Part shown: positions 45,657-57,952 of the stretch, in pieces | Layout of the letters: every line of letters starts with the position of its first letter | Position numbering within the stretch: position 1 is the first letter of the stretch | NCBI RefSeq assembly: GCF_010729305.1 | Contig: NZ_AP022574.1 | Span: 3,100,001-3,164,000 of the forward strand | Direction: 5' to 3' | DNA length: 64,000 nucleotides | From: Mycolicibacterium psychrotolerans | Lineage (GTDB): Bacteria > Actinomycetota > Actinomycetes > Mycobacteriales > Mycobacteriaceae | Translations under genes and position numbers: made by a program | Notes under the pieces: model-generated | Told to the model about the DNA's origin: nothing | Database searches by the model: none | What the model saw: the letters and a program-made list of their open reading frames with translations, nothing else

Positions 45657-45685
45657 CGCCCGCCCGGCGTGACACCGGGCGGGCG
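45657..45685 (-). terminator. Rho-independent-type terminator of glnA1
   Basis: A perfect 11-bp stem, CGCCCGCCCGG (45657-45667) with CCGGGCGGGCG (45675-45685) and a 7-base loop, lies 17 bases past the glnA1 stop. On the minus strand it is followed by CTTCTGTTTC, a modest T-rich run. Confidence 0.75.
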
Positions 45686-45701
45686 AATCCGAGCCGACTA
45701 C

Positions 45702-47138
<1,437 letters not shown>

Positions 47139-47175
47139 TCTTTGCTCTCCTTTGACTCGGTAGCCCGCGGCTGAC

Positions 47176-47205
47176 GCTATGGACACGATGTTGCACCGCC
47201 GTCAA
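47176..47205 (-). promoter_or_regulatory. Sigma-A type promoter of glnA1
   Basis: On the minus strand, TTGACG (47205-47200) and CATAGC (47181-47176) are separated by 18 bases, placing the start of transcription near 47168 and giving a 30-base leader with its own ribosome site. The -35 overlaps the second half of the GlnR operator. Confidence 0.6.
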
Positions 47206-47227
47206 CCGCATGTTGCGTGGACGTTAC
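47190..47227 (-). promoter_or_regulatory. GlnR operator (two GlnR boxes) upstream of glnA1
   Basis: Read on the glnA1 strand, the sequence is GTAAC-N6-GCAAC-N6-TTGAC-N6-GCAAC. That is two tandem boxes of the actinobacterial GlnR consensus (gTnAC-N6-GaAAC) with the exact 22-bp period. Three of the four half-sites deviate at one position. Its place at and just upstream of the -35 fits activation of glnA1 under nitrogen limitation, as known for mycobacterial GlnR. Confidence 0.7.
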
Positions 47228-47271
47228 GCATCCTCCGCGTCCGCCCGTCGGGCGCATCCGCGGCCGGCACC

Positions 47272-47277
47272 TATCCT
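47272..47277 (+). promoter_or_regulatory. -10 box of the RDD gene
   Basis: TATCCT lies six bases before the ATG at 47284, suggesting a leaderless transcript divergent from glnA1. Confidence 0.45.
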
Positions 47278-47283
47278 GGCGGT

Positions 47284-47751
47284 ATGTCGCGCGCATCCGG
47301 TTCGGGTCTGGGGTCCTGGCTGTCGGGGCCGGGCACGCCGGAGCCCGGTACGTATCCCGGCGAACGGCTCGGACTGCCGCGCAGCGGGCCCGGGTCCATC
47401 GCCCGCTTCGGCCGCCGCATCGCCGCGCTGTGCGTGGATTGGCTGGTGGCTCTCGGGGTGGCGGCGCTGCTCACGACGATGGGCCTGTTCGGCTCGATGG
47501 CGCTCCAGTCGGTCCAGCTGATCGTCTGGTTCGTGCTGGGTGTGGTGTCGGTGCGGCTGTTCGGGTTCACGCCCGGTCAGCTGGTGTTGGGCCTCAAGGT
47601 GGTGGCCGTCGACGGGCGCGGCTACGTCGGCGCGGGCCGGGCTCTGGCCCGTGGAGTGCTCATCTTGCTGGTGATCCCGGCGCTGTTCACCGACTCCGAC
47701 CTGCGCGGGCTGCACGACCTGGCGACCAAGACCGCGGTGGTGAAGCGGTAG
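47284..47751 (+). CDS. RDD family membrane protein
   Basis: A 155-residue RDD protein: a Pro/Gly-rich cytosolic head (residues 1-40), then FGRRIAALCVDWLVALGVAALL (RDD signature Arg and Asp on the first helix), a second helix pair (VQLIVWFVLGVVSVRLFGFTPGQLVLGLKVV), and LHDLATKTAVVKR at the end. It is at the Rv2219A position. Function is unsettled; some RDD proteins are sodium/proton transporters. It ends one base before the convergent DUF4191 gene. Confidence 0.88.
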   Translation: MSRASGSGLGSWLSGPGTPEPGTYPGERLGLPRSGPGSIARFGRRIAALCVDWLVALGVAALLTTMGLFGSMALQSVQLIVWFVLGVVSVRLFGFTPGQLVLGLKVVAVDGRGYVGAGRALARGVLILLVIPALFTDSDLRGLHDLATKTAVVKR

Positions 47752-48519
47752 TCAGCGCCTCCGCACGGTGCGCTGCACGCCGCGCATCTTGGCCTGCGCG
47801 GGCAGCGGCCCCTTGGGCATCGCGGCGGGACCGACCTTCGACCCGAGCGCGGCGAGCCGCGACTCGAGGGAGTCCATCTGCTTGGCGGTGATGTTGGCCG
47901 GAAGCCGGGTCAGGTGACGCTCCAGCTTGGACAGCGGCACCTCGCCGTCGCCGTTGCCGATGATGACGTCGTAGATCGGCACGTCACCCACCAGTCGGGC
48001 GGTGCGCTTCTTCTCCTGCGCCAGCAGCGGCTTGACCCGCGTCGGAGAGCCCTCGGCGACGAAGATGACGCCGGGGCGTCCGATCACCCGGTGCACGGCA
48101 TCGAAGTGCCCGGTGGCGGCGACACCGGGGGTCACCCGCCACTTGCCGCGCATGTTGTCCAGCGCCCAGGCGGCCGCACCGGTCTGACCTTCGGCCTTGC
48201 GGTAGACCGACTTCTGCGCACGGCGGCCGAAGATGATGAACGCGACCAGCGCGCCGAGCACGATGCCCAGCGGTATCAGCATGTACATCGTGAAGCCGCC
48301 GGCGTACACCCCGAGCGCCACCGAGGCGGCCACGATCAGCACGAACGCGCCGATCATGTACGGCAGCAGCCGCTTGTCCTCTTTGCGCTGGATCTGGAAC
48401 GCCTGCCACAGCTGGCTGCGCCGCTGCTTGGATGCGGCCTTGCGGGCGGCCTTCGCCTCGGCTTTCGCAGCGCGATTCGCCGCCTTGTTGACCCCCGCGG
48501 AGTTACGCGATTTCGCCAT
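47752..48519 (-). CDS. DUF4191 membrane protein (Rv2219-like)
   Basis: A 255-residue protein. The N-terminus is Ala/Lys-rich and charged (about residues 1-50). Two transmembrane helices follow (LLPYMIGAFVLIVAASVALGVYAGGF and MLIPLGIVLGALVAFIIFGRR), then a conserved soluble domain (WALDNMRGKWRVTPGVAATGHFDAVHRVIGRPGVIFVAEGSPTRVKPLL). Function unknown. It is the last gene of the dlaT-lipB-lipA transcript, 4 bases after lipA, which hints at a link with lipoate or membrane biogenesis without proving it. Confidence 0.88.
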   Translation of the reverse strand: MAKSRNSAGVNKAANRAAKAEAKAARKAASKQRRSQLWQAFQIQRKEDKRLLPYMIGAFVLIVAASVALGVYAGGFTMYMLIPLGIVLGALVAFIIFGRRAQKSVYRKAEGQTGAAAWALDNMRGKWRVTPGVAATGHFDAVHRVIGRPGVIFVAEGSPTRVKPLLAQEKKRTARLVGDVPIYDVIIGNGDGEVPLSKLERHLTRLPANITAKQMDSLESRLAALGSKVGPAAMPKGPLPAQAKMRGVQRTVRRR

Positions 48520-48523
48520 TGGT

Positions 48524-49486
48524 TCAGGATACGGATGGCTGTGCCGCCGCCGCGGCGGCTCCGGCCGACCGGGACGCGATCGTCTGCGCGTACAGCTTGC
48601 CCGCGCGGTATGACGAACGCACCAGCGGTCCGGCCAGCACGCCTGCGAAGCCCAACTCGGTGGCGAACTGCTGATGCTCGACGAACTCGTCGGGGTGCAC
48701 CCACCGCTCCACGGGGTGGTGGCGCGCCGACGGCCGCAGGTACTGGGTGATCGTGACGATGTCGCAGCCGGCGTCGTACAGATCGCGCAGCGCGGTGCGC
48801 ACTTCCTCCGGCGTCTCGCCCATACCCAGGATCAGGTTGCTCTTGGTCACCAGACCGTCCGCGCGCGCCATCGTCAGGACCGACAGGCTGCGGTCGTAGC
48901 GGAAGGCCGGCCGGATCCGCTTGAAGATGCGCGGCACCGTTTCGACGTTGTGCGCCAACACTTCCGGGCGGGTCTCGAAGACCTGCGCGAGCAGCGCCGG
49001 CTCTGCGTTGAAATCGGGGATCAACAGCTCGACGCCGGTGTTCGGGTTGAGTGCCTTGATCTGGCGGACCGTCTCGGCGTAGAGCCAGGCGCCGCCGTCA
49101 GGCAGGTCGTCGCGGGCCACTCCCGTCACCGTCGAGTAGCGCAGCCCCATCGCCTGCACGCTCTCGGCGACGCGGCGCGGCTCGTCGCGGTCGAGTTCGG
49201 CCGGCTTGCCGGTGTCGATCTGGCAGAAGTCGCAGCGCCGGGTGCACTGCTCGCCGCCGATCAGGAAGGTGGCCTCGCGGTCTTCCCAGCACTCGTAGAT
49301 GTTGGGGCAGCCGGCCTCTTCACACACCGTGTGCAGACCTTCGCGGCGGACCAGGGACTTCAGCTCGGTGTACTCCGGGCCCATCTTGGCCCTGGTCTTG
49401 ATCCACGGCGGCTTGCGCTCGATCGGCGTCTCGGCGTTGCGCACCTCGAGCCGGAGCAGCTTGCGGTTACCGGGTTCGACACTCAC
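48524..49486 (-). CDS. lipA: Lipoyl synthase
   Basis: A 320-residue radical-SAM enzyme that inserts two sulfurs into octanoyl groups on E2 and GcvH proteins. The auxiliary cluster cysteines are in [12 protein letters not shown], the SAM cluster is CTRRCDFC, and the family C-terminal serine motif is RSSYRAG. The GTG start at 49486 overlaps the lipB stop (GTGA), so LipB and LipA are made in step. Its targets in this window include DlaT. Confidence 0.97.
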   Translation of the reverse strand: MSVEPGNRKLLRLEVRNAETPIERKPPWIKTRAKMGPEYTELKSLVRREGLHTVCEEAGCPNIYECWEDREATFLIGGEQCTRRCDFCQIDTGKPAELDRDEPRRVAESVQAMGLRYSTVTGVARDDLPDGGAWLYAETVRQIKALNPNTGVELLIPDFNAEPALLAQVFETRPEVLAHNVETVPRIFKRIRPAFRYDRSLSVLTMARADGLVTKSNLILGMGETPEEVRTALRDLYDAGCDIVTITQYLRPSARHHPVERWVHPDEFVEHQQFATELGFAGVLAGPLVRSSYRAGKLYAQTIASRSAGAAAAAAQPSVS

Positions 49487-50172
49487 TGCATCGATGCTAC
49501 TGCGTGATCGGCGCTGCTGAGCCGGCCGTCGAGCACGTCACACACCGCGTCGGCGACAGGGCCGAGGACATCGTCGACGGTGACGCGGCGGCCGAGTTCG
49601 GCCGTCAGCGACGTGACGCCGGCGTCGGCGATGCCGCACGGCACGATCGAGCCGAACGCAGCCAGATCGCAGTCGCAGTTCAGCGCGAATCCGTGCTGGG
49701 TGGTGCCGCGCGCGACCCGGATGCCGATGGCGGCGATCTTGCGCGCGGGCCGGACCTCGTCGGCCGCCACCCACACCCCAGACCGGCCCTCGACCCTGCC
49801 CGTGGGCAGGCCCAGATCGGCGCACACCGCGATCAACGCCTCCTCGAGTCGGCGGACGAAGTTGACCACGTCGAGCGGCTCGGCCAGCCCGATGATCGGA
49901 TAGCCGACGAGCTGACCGGGCCCGTGCCAGGTGATCTTGCCGCCGCGGTCGGTGTCGACGACGGGCGTGCCGTCCACCGGGCGTTCCTCCGGCAGCGTGC
50001 GGCGCCCGGCGGTGTACACCGACCGATGCTGCAGCAGCAGCAGCGTGTCCGGGCCGCCGGCGACGCGGGCGTCGGCGATCTCCCGCTGCAGATCCCAGGC
50101 CGCCTGGTAGTCGATCGTTCCGAGCCGGCGTACGGCGACGGCATCGCTGCTCGAGCGGATCGATGACGCCAT
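49483..50172 (-). CDS. lipB: Octanoyl-[acyl-carrier-protein]:protein octanoyltransferase
   Basis: A 229-residue LipB that transfers octanoate from acyl carrier protein to lipoyl domains. Motifs are [68 protein letters not shown] (catalytic Lys), and [16 protein letters not shown] with the catalytic Cys. ATG at 50172 gives the family start [23 protein letters not shown]. It stands between the TIGR01777 epimerase (10 bases) and lipA (overlap). Confidence 0.96.
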   Translation of the reverse strand: MASSIRSSSDAVAVRRLGTIDYQAAWDLQREIADARVAGGPDTLLLLQHRSVYTAGRRTLPEERPVDGTPVVDTDRGGKITWHGPGQLVGYPIIGLAEPLDVVNFVRRLEEALIAVCADLGLPTGRVEGRSGVWVAADEVRPARKIAAIGIRVARGTTQHGFALNCDCDLAAFGSIVPCGIADAGVTSLTAELGRRVTVDDVLGPVADAVCDVLDGRLSSADHAVASMQ

Positions 50173-50182
50173 GGCACCGACG

Positions 50183-51094
50183 CTACTCACGGTTGCCGGC
50201 GGTGGCGAACGCCAGCGCCTCACCGATGGTGTTGTGGTGGAAGCGGAACCCCGCACCCTCCAGCACGGCCGGGATCGCGCGCTGACCGCCGAGCACGCCC
50301 TCGTCGGCGAACTCCCCGAGGACTGCACGCAACGCAAAGCCGGGCACCGCGAACGGGGTCGGGCGGTTCACGGTGCGGCCGAGCGCCGTGGTGAACTCCG
50401 CGTTGGTCACCGGAGCAGGTCCGGTGAAGTTCACCGGACCGGCCAGGTCGTCGTGCGTGATCGCGAACAACAGTGCCCGCACCTGGTCCTCGAGGCTGAT
50501 CCACGACAGGTACTGGCGGCCGTTGCCCAGCCGCGCCCCGAGGCCGAGCGAGAACAGCGGGCGGATCCGGCCCAGCATTCCGCCCGAGGCCGACATGACC
50601 AGGCCGGTGCGGGGGAGCACCACCCGCACCCCCGACTGCGCCGCGACCGTGGTGGCCGCCTCCCAGTCGACGGTGAGGCGCGCGAGGAAGGTCTGCCCGG
50701 GCGCCGCGGTCTCGTCGACGGGTCGGGCGCCGGTGTCGCCGTAGTAGCCGACCGCGCTGGAATTGACCAGCACCGGCACCCCGGCCTCGACGACGGCGCG
50801 GGACAGCACTTCGGTGGGGCCGATACGGCTGTCGCGCAGGCTCTGCTTGAACGCGCCGGACCACCGCTTCTCGCCGACGTTGACGCCGCACAGGTTCACC
50901 ACGGCGTCGACCCCGCGCAGCGCGCCGGCGTCGAACTCGCCGGTGTCGGGGTTCCAGAACACCTCATCGGCGTTCGACGGCGCCCGCCGCACGATGCGCA
51001 CCACCCGGTGATCGGTGGCGCGCAGCGCGTAGACCAGCGCCGTACCGATCAGACCGGAGGAGCCCGCAACCGCGATGACCGAATCCGATGGCAT
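50183..51094 (-). CDS. TIGR01777 family epimerase-like protein (Rv2216-like)
   Basis: A 303-residue SDR-type protein of the TIGR01777/DUF1731 group: [32 protein letters not shown] at the N-terminus, [25 protein letters not shown], then [13 protein letters not shown] (active-site region) and the C-terminal DUF1731 tail [37 protein letters not shown]. It binds a nucleotide cofactor; the substrate is unknown. It is embedded between dlaT and lipB in one operon. ATG at 51094 is used; the GTG at 51100 would add two residues. Confidence 0.9.
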   Translation of the reverse strand: MPSDSVIAVAGSSGLIGTALVYALRATDHRVVRIVRRAPSNADEVFWNPDTGEFDAGALRGVDAVVNLCGVNVGEKRWSGAFKQSLRDSRIGPTEVLSRAVVEAGVPVLVNSSAVGYYGDTGARPVDETAAPGQTFLARLTVDWEAATTVAAQSGVRVVLPRTGLVMSASGGMLGRIRPLFSLGLGARLGNGRQYLSWISLEDQVRALLFAITHDDLAGPVNFTGPAPVTNAEFTTALGRTVNRPTPFAVPGFALRAVLGEFADEGVLGGQRAIPAVLEGAGFRFHHNTIGEALAFATAGNRE

Positions 51095-51106
51095 CGACAC
51101 CTCGGT

Positions 51107-52921
<1,815 letters not shown>

Positions 52922-53075
52922 AGTGTCGTGGCTCCCTTGCACGGTCGGTCGCAGTCTTGAGGTGTCGGATCCCATCCTGTCACGTCCCGCGGGACGTTTC
53001 GCCGCAGACGTGGCTACTGACCGCTCTGGCACTATCGAAACCGAGGGGTGCGGCAGCGGGAAGGAGCGACCCCAG

Positions 53076-53426
53076 GTGGGACTGTTCGACGTACTTCGCG
53101 GCAGGCGGCGTGGCGGCGGCACCGCCACCGACCGGGCCGCCGATCTGCGCTACCTGCAGCAGTGGGTTGCCGAGCACACCGGCGTCGAGGCGTTCGTCGA
53201 GCCGAAGACGACCGTCACCGACGTGACGGTCGTGCTCGTCGCCGCCGACGGCGAATGGACCCGGCGCAGGGCCGGCGGCTACGCCGGTGCGCGCCGGCTG
53301 TCGGACCGGTTGAAGATCCCGATCTACGACGTACAGAAGGTCGGCTACCCGCAGCGCATGCGTGACTACGACGCCCGCAAGCGGATCGAGCGCAAGCGCG
53401 CCGCCCGCGAGGAGCTGGATCGCTAG
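53076..53426 (+). CDS. Small conserved protein of unknown function
   Basis: A 116-residue basic protein ([99 protein letters not shown]). An AAGGAG site nine bases before the GTG at 53076 decides the start. The same frame runs open far upstream through the antisense of dlaT, but that part is an artefact of the EP repeats. It looks like a small betaalpha protein that could bind nucleic acid. It is divergent from dlaT and 14 bases before the EphD-like gene, probably in one transcript. Confidence 0.75.
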   Translation: MGLFDVLRGRRRGGGTATDRAADLRYLQQWVAEHTGVEAFVEPKTTVTDVTVVLVAADGEWTRRRAGGYAGARRLSDRLKIPIYDVQKVGYPQRMRDYDARKRIERKRAAREELDR

Positions 53427-53440
53427 TAGCGTGCGGGCTC

Positions 53441-54796
53441 GTGGACATCGACGGGCCGATCATCATGGCGGTGCATGCGCACCCCGACACCTCCGGCATC
53501 TGGGACGGCATGGCCGCGCTGATCGGCGACACCGCCCGTGTCGAGCGCTGCAGCGCCGACGGATTGGCCGCCGCGCTGACCGGGCGCGGGCCGGTGCACC
53601 TCGTCGCGCACGGTCCGGCGGCGGCTGCGGTCTGGCAGTACCTGGCCCGTCCTGACGCCGCGGATCACCTGGCCTCGGTCACGCTGTCGGTCCCCGTCCG
53701 GCGGCGAGGGCTGCCCGGCCGGCGGCGACGCACAACGCAGACCCCGGACCGGGTCGCGGTGCCGGTGCAGCTGATCGTCGGCACCGGCAAGGTCGATGAC
53801 GATCTCGCCGCACGTGTGCCCCGGTTGTGGCGGCGTGTGGTCGCCAGCGGCCGGCCCACGCCGGCCACCCATCCGCAGGTGTATGCCCGCTCGGTGCGTC
53901 AGCTCGCCGAGCATCTCGGCGGTGCGCCCGCGGCGCGGGAACTGCTGCGTGCCGAGGTCGGACGGTTCCGCAGCGCGTTCGGCGACACGCTGGTGTCGGT
54001 CACGGGGGCGGGCAGCGGTATCGGGCGTGAGACCGCGCTGGCGTTCGCAAAGGAGGGGGCCGAGCTGATCATCAGCGACGTCGATGCCGACGGCCTGGCC
54101 GAGACGGCCCGCCGCCTCGCTGATGCCGGCGCTGCCGCGCACAGCTACATCGTCGACGTGGCCGACGCGGCGGCGGTGGAAGCGTTCGCCGACGAGGTGT
54201 GCACGGCGCACGGTGTGCCGGATGTGGTGATCAACAACGCAGGCGTCGGACATGCCGGCTTCTTCCTCGACACCCCCGCCGAGGAGTTCGACCGGGTGCT
54301 CGACATCAACTTCGGGGGCGTGGTCAACGGCTGCCGGTCATTCGGCAGGCGATTGGCCGAGCGGGGCACCGGCGGCCACATCGTCAATGTCGCGTCGATG
54401 GCGTCCTACACACCCGTCAACGTGATGAACGCCTACTGCACGTCCAAGGCGGCGGTGTTCATGTTCTCCGATTGCCTACGCGCCGAACTGGATTCGGCCG
54501 GCATCGGGCTGACCACGATCTGCCCGGGCGTAGTCGGCACCAACATCGTCGACACCACGCGGTTCTCGCTGCCCGAGTCACGCCACCCCGACCCCGAGAC
54601 GCTGCGGGCGCGTGCCAGGCGCGGCTTCGCGATACGCCGCTACGGGCCGGAGAAGGTGGCCCGCGCCATCGTCAGTGCGGTGACGAAGAACAAGGCCGTG
54701 CGGCCGGTCACCCCGGAGGCCTATCTCGTGTACGGCATCGCGCATGCCGCGCCGCAGGCCATGCGCAGTGCGGCGCGCGGCGGCAACATCGTGTGA
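53441..54796 (+). CDS. EphD-like protein: degenerate hydrolase domain fused to an SDR
   Basis: A 451-residue two-domain protein. From about residue 183 it is a classical short-chain dehydrogenase (VSVTGAGSGIGRETALAF, NNAGVGHAGFF, VNVASMASYTP, NAYCTSKAAVF with Tyr and Lys), closely resembling the C-terminal half of EphD. The first 180 residues match an alpha/beta-hydrolase domain only loosely. Where epoxide hydrolases have GHDWG with the nucleophilic Asp, this has VAHGPAAAAVW (residues 55-65), and the cap domain is mostly gone, so it is about 140 residues shorter than M. tuberculosis EphD. The SDR may be the only active part. Start GTG at 53441. Confidence 0.82.
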   Translation: MDIDGPIIMAVHAHPDTSGIWDGMAALIGDTARVERCSADGLAAALTGRGPVHLVAHGPAAAAVWQYLARPDAADHLASVTLSVPVRRRGLPGRRRRTTQTPDRVAVPVQLIVGTGKVDDDLAARVPRLWRRVVASGRPTPATHPQVYARSVRQLAEHLGGAPAARELLRAEVGRFRSAFGDTLVSVTGAGSGIGRETALAFAKEGAELIISDVDADGLAETARRLADAGAAAHSYIVDVADAAAVEAFADEVCTAHGVPDVVINNAGVGHAGFFLDTPAEEFDRVLDINFGGVVNGCRSFGRRLAERGTGGHIVNVASMASYTPVNVMNAYCTSKAAVFMFSDCLRAELDSAGIGLTTICPGVVGTNIVDTTRFSLPESRHPDPETLRARARRGFAIRRYGPEKVARAIVSAVTKNKAVRPVTPEAYLVYGIAHAAPQAMRSAARGGNIV

Positions 54797-54833
54797 GCCG
54801 GCGCGTCTGTCGGGTGTGGTGTTGGTGAGTTCT

Positions 54834-54851
54834 GATAGCGCATGCGCTATC
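54834..54851. promoter_or_regulatory. Perfect 18-bp palindrome, candidate HicB operator
   Basis: GATAGCGCATGCGCTATC is fully self-complementary and continues for two further paired bases after one mismatch on each side (54831-54854). It lies 47 bases before the HicB-like gene. A ribbon-helix-helix protein binds such sites as paired dimers, so autoregulation is likely. Confidence 0.6.
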
Positions 54852-54898
54852 GGATTTCGGTGACGGACACCCCGCCCGCGTCGCGTTAGCGTTCTCAG

Positions 54899-55255
54899 AT
54901 GGCAGAACCCGCGCCTGCGCGCTACACCTATCGCGTCGAATGGTCTTCCCGGCGCGCACAATACGTGGCCCGTTGCCTCGAGATGCCGAGTGTCTCCGAC
55001 TCCGCGGACACCGCGCCGGAAGTCATCGCGCGTGCCGAGCGTGCGGTCACCGGACACCTCGAATACATGGACCGGGAGTTCGGCGGTGATCCGCCGACCC
55101 CGTTGACCGACCACAACTTCAGCGGGACATTTCTGGTCCGGACCTCCCCGGAACTGCACGCGCGGCTGTCCACCGAAGCCGCCGAGCAGGGAGTCTCGCT
55201 CAACCAGTGGGCCGTCCAGAGGCTCGCCAACCGGCCGCCGAGTCGGCAGTGGTGA
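54899..55255 (+). CDS. HicB-like protein (orphan antitoxin-type)
   Basis: A 118-residue protein with the two HicB modules. The N-terminal RNase H-like HicB fold is YTYRVEWSSRRAQYVARCLEMPSVSDSADTAPEVIARAERAV. The C-terminal ribbon-helix-helix is GTFLVRTSPELHARLSTEAAEQGVSLNQWAVQRLA. In toxin-antitoxin pairs HicB neutralises the HicA mRNA interferase and represses the operon. There is no HicA-size frame on either side (102 bases upstream, 3 bases downstream to the convergent aminopeptidase), so this is an orphan, probably acting as a DNA-binding regulator. Confidence 0.85.
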   Translation: MAEPAPARYTYRVEWSSRRAQYVARCLEMPSVSDSADTAPEVIARAERAVTGHLEYMDREFGGDPPTPLTDHNFSGTFLVRTSPELHARLSTEAAEQGVSLNQWAVQRLANRPPSRQW

Positions 55256-55258
55256 GCC

Positions 55259-56782
55259 TCAGCCGTTGGCCGCGATGTCCTCGAGGACCGCGAACATCGT
55301 CCGTGTCGGCACCCCGGTCCCGCCCTTGGGCGTGTAACCCCACGGCCCGCCGGAGTTGTACGCCGGCGCCGCGACGTCGATGTGCACCCACGCGACCCCG
55401 TCGGCGACGAACTCGCGCAGATACGTCCCGGCGACCAGCATGCCGCCGTACCGCGAACCGCTGACATTGGCCAGGTCGGCCACCGTCGACTTCAGGTCGT
55501 CCTTGAGCTCCTCGGGAAGCGGCATCGCCCAGCCGTTCTCACCGACGGACTGCGAGATGTCGGCGACCCGGTCGCGGAACTCGTCGCTGCCCATCACCCC
55601 GGGCGTGCGCGAGCCCAGCGCGACGATCTGCGCGCCGGTCAGCGTCGAGGTCTCGATCAGATACTGCGGACGGTCCTCGCATGCGCGCACGATCGCGTCG
55701 GCCAGGATCAACCGGCCCTCGGCGTCGGTGTTGAGCACCTCCACGGTGGTGCCGCCGTACTGGGTCAGCACGTCGCCGGGCCGCTGCGCGGTTCCCGACG
55801 GCATGTTCTCGGCCATCGGCACCGTCGCGATCACGTCGATCGGCAACTTCTGCCGCGCCGCGAGCACCACCGTGGCGATCACCGCCGCGGCACCGCCCAT
55901 GTCGGACGTCATGTGGTGCATGTTGGCCGCCGGCTTGATCGAGATGCCGCCGGTGTCGAACGTGATGCCCTTGCCGACCAATGCAACCGTGGTCGGCTTT
56001 CGGCCCTTGCCGCCGCGGTGGACGAGCCGGACCAGACGCGGCGGACGCGACGAGCCCTTGCCGACGCCGACGATGCCGCCGTAACCGTCCTTGGTCAGTG
56101 TCTTGTCGTCGAGCACCTCCACCTCGAGGCCGGCGGCCTCGCCCAAAGCCTTTGCGCGCTTGGCGAATTCGGCTGGAAACAAGTGGCTGGGCGGGGTGTT
56201 GACGAAATCCCGGGCAGTAGCCACCGCCGTCGCGATCGCCTCCGCGCGGGCGGCGGTGTCCTTGGTGGCCGACTTCGTGTCCGGGGTGAGCGCGGTGACC
56301 CGCTGCAGCCCCGAGTCCTTGGGGGCGGTCTTGCCGCTGCGGAACTCGGAGAACCGGTAGGAGCCGAGGATCAGCCCCTCGATCGCGGCCTCCAGGTCCA
56401 GGGCCGAGAGCGTGGTCAGCACCGACTCGACGCCCGACAGCGATCGCGCCGCCGCCCCGGCGGCGCGCCGGATGGTCTCGGCCGGCCACTCGTCGCGGCT
56501 CTTGCCGAGCCCGACGGCGAGCACGCTGCCCACCGGCAGCGACGGCACGATCACCCGGGTCAGCTGCTCGCTGCCCCCCTTGGCGCCGAGCGCCTTCAGC
56601 GCGGCCTCGATCTCGCTCACCGCGTCGGCAGGCAGGAATGAGCCGGCGACCACCATCGCCTTCGGGTCGTCGTCGCCCACGCTGACGACCGGCACGATGA
56701 GCACCGATCCGGCGACGGAGCGCTTCGGCAGTGCGGCGGCGACGCTGACGGTGGGGGACTGATAGCCAGGTGGGGTGCTCAC
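55259..56782 (-). CDS. pepB: Leucyl aminopeptidase, M17 family
   Basis: A 507-residue cytosolic metallo-aminopeptidase. The zinc-binding and catalytic segments are [30 protein letters not shown], the signature [13 protein letters not shown], and the terminal [30 protein letters not shown]. The N-terminal 170 residues are the hexamer-assembly domain. It releases N-terminal residues from peptides, and possibly acts on Cys-Gly from thiol turnover. Length is typical. ATG at 56782, divergent from gcvT. The adenylate cyclase gene that follows pepB in M. tuberculosis (Rv2212) is not present here. Confidence 0.95.
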   Translation of the reverse strand: MSTPPGYQSPTVSVAAALPKRSVAGSVLIVPVVSVGDDDPKAMVVAGSFLPADAVSEIEAALKALGAKGGSEQLTRVIVPSLPVGSVLAVGLGKSRDEWPAETIRRAAGAAARSLSGVESVLTTLSALDLEAAIEGLILGSYRFSEFRSGKTAPKDSGLQRVTALTPDTKSATKDTAARAEAIATAVATARDFVNTPPSHLFPAEFAKRAKALGEAAGLEVEVLDDKTLTKDGYGGIVGVGKGSSRPPRLVRLVHRGGKGRKPTTVALVGKGITFDTGGISIKPAANMHHMTSDMGGAAAVIATVVLAARQKLPIDVIATVPMAENMPSGTAQRPGDVLTQYGGTTVEVLNTDAEGRLILADAIVRACEDRPQYLIETSTLTGAQIVALGSRTPGVMGSDEFRDRVADISQSVGENGWAMPLPEELKDDLKSTVADLANVSGSRYGGMLVAGTYLREFVADGVAWVHIDVAAPAYNSGGPWGYTPKGGTGVPTRTMFAVLEDIAANG

Positions 56783-56808
56783 GGGGATTCACCCTAGCCA
56801 CTGCCTAC

Positions 56809-56814
56809 TAGTGT
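56809..56814 (+). promoter_or_regulatory. -10 box of gcvT
   Basis: TAGTGT ends eight bases before the GTG at 56823, giving a leaderless or nearly leaderless mRNA. Confidence 0.45.
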
Positions 56815-56822
56815 GGTTGGTC

Positions 56823-57920
56823 GTGAGTGACAACCCGTTGACCGGCCCGCTCGAGCACCGCCACCGCGAACTCGGAGCGACCTTCGCCGAATTCGGTGGC
56901 TGGCTGATGCCGGTGTCCTACGCCGGCACCGTCGCCGAGCACACCGCCACCCGCACCACCGTCGGCCTGTTCGACGTCAGCCACCTGGGCAAGGCCCTGG
57001 TCACCGGCCCGGGTGCGGCCGAGTACGTCAACTCCGCGTTCACCAACGACCTGCGCCGCATCGGCCCGGGCAAGGCCCAGTACACGCTGTGCTGCACCGA
57101 CGACGGCGGCGTCATCGACGACCTGATCGCCTATTACGTCTCCGACGACGAGATCTTCCTGGTGCCCAACGCGGCCAACACCGCCGACGTCGTCGCGGCC
57201 CTGAAGGAGCGTGCGCCCGCCGGCCTGACGATCACCGACGAGCACCGCTCCCGCGCGGTTCTCGCCGTGCAGGGACCCAAGTCCGCCGAGGTGGTCGGCG
57301 GACTGGGCCTGCCGACCGACATGGACTACATGGGCTACGCCGACGCCGTTTTCGGCGGCGTTGACGTCCGGGTCTGCCGGACCGGCTACACCGGCGAACA
57401 CGGCTACGAACTGCTACCGACCTGGGATCAGGCCGCGGTGGTGTTCGACGCGCTGGTCGAGGGTGTGCGGGCCGCCGGTGGCGAACTGGCCGGACTCGGA
57501 GCGCGCGACACGCTGCGCACCGAGATGGGGTATCCGCTGCACGGCCACGAGCTGTCCCGCGACATCTCGCCGCTGCAGGCCCGCTGCGGGTGGGCGGTCG
57601 GCTGGCGCAAGGACGCGTTCTGGGGCCGCGACGCCCTGCTCGCCGAGAAGGAGGCCGGCCCGCGGCGCACGCTGCGCGGCCTGCGCGCCGTCGGCCGGGG
57701 CGTGCTGCGCGGCGAGCTGACCGTGCTCGACGGCACCACCCCCATCGGGGTCACCACGTCCGGAACGTTCTCGCCCACATTGAAAGTCGGGATCGCGCTG
57801 GCGTTGATCGACACCGCCGCCGACATCGCCGACGGCGCCCGCGTGAGCGTCGACGTGCGTGGCCGCGCCGTCGAATGCGAGGTCGTCAAACCGCCGTTCG
57901 TGGACACCCGCACGCGGTAA
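56823..57920 (+). CDS. gcvT: Glycine cleavage system T protein (aminomethyltransferase)
   Basis: A 365-residue T protein that takes the aminomethyl group from lipoylated GcvH onto tetrahydrofolate. Motifs are [69 protein letters not shown] and the C-terminal domain [20 protein letters not shown]. Start GTG at 56823 ([21 protein letters not shown]). The H and P proteins are elsewhere. ilvE follows 32 bases later with its own promoter. Confidence 0.95.
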   Translation: MSDNPLTGPLEHRHRELGATFAEFGGWLMPVSYAGTVAEHTATRTTVGLFDVSHLGKALVTGPGAAEYVNSAFTNDLRRIGPGKAQYTLCCTDDGGVIDDLIAYYVSDDEIFLVPNAANTADVVAALKERAPAGLTITDEHRSRAVLAVQGPKSAEVVGGLGLPTDMDYMGYADAVFGGVDVRVCRTGYTGEHGYELLPTWDQAAVVFDALVEGVRAAGGELAGLGARDTLRTEMGYPLHGHELSRDISPLQARCGWAVGWRKDAFWGRDALLAEKEAGPRRTLRGLRAVGRGVLRGELTVLDGTTPIGVTTSGTFSPTLKVGIALALIDTAADIADGARVSVDVRGRAVECEVVKPPFVDTRTR

Positions 57921-57939
57921 ATCGCTCGCCAGGCGGTTA

Positions 57940-57945
57940 TACAAT
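57940..57945 (+). promoter_or_regulatory. -10 box of ilvE
   Basis: TACAAT, within TTATACAAT, ends seven bases before the ATG at 57953, so the mRNA should start at the A of the start codon. It is one of the best -10 matches in the window. Confidence 0.65.
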
Positions 57946-57952
57946 CGCCTGC

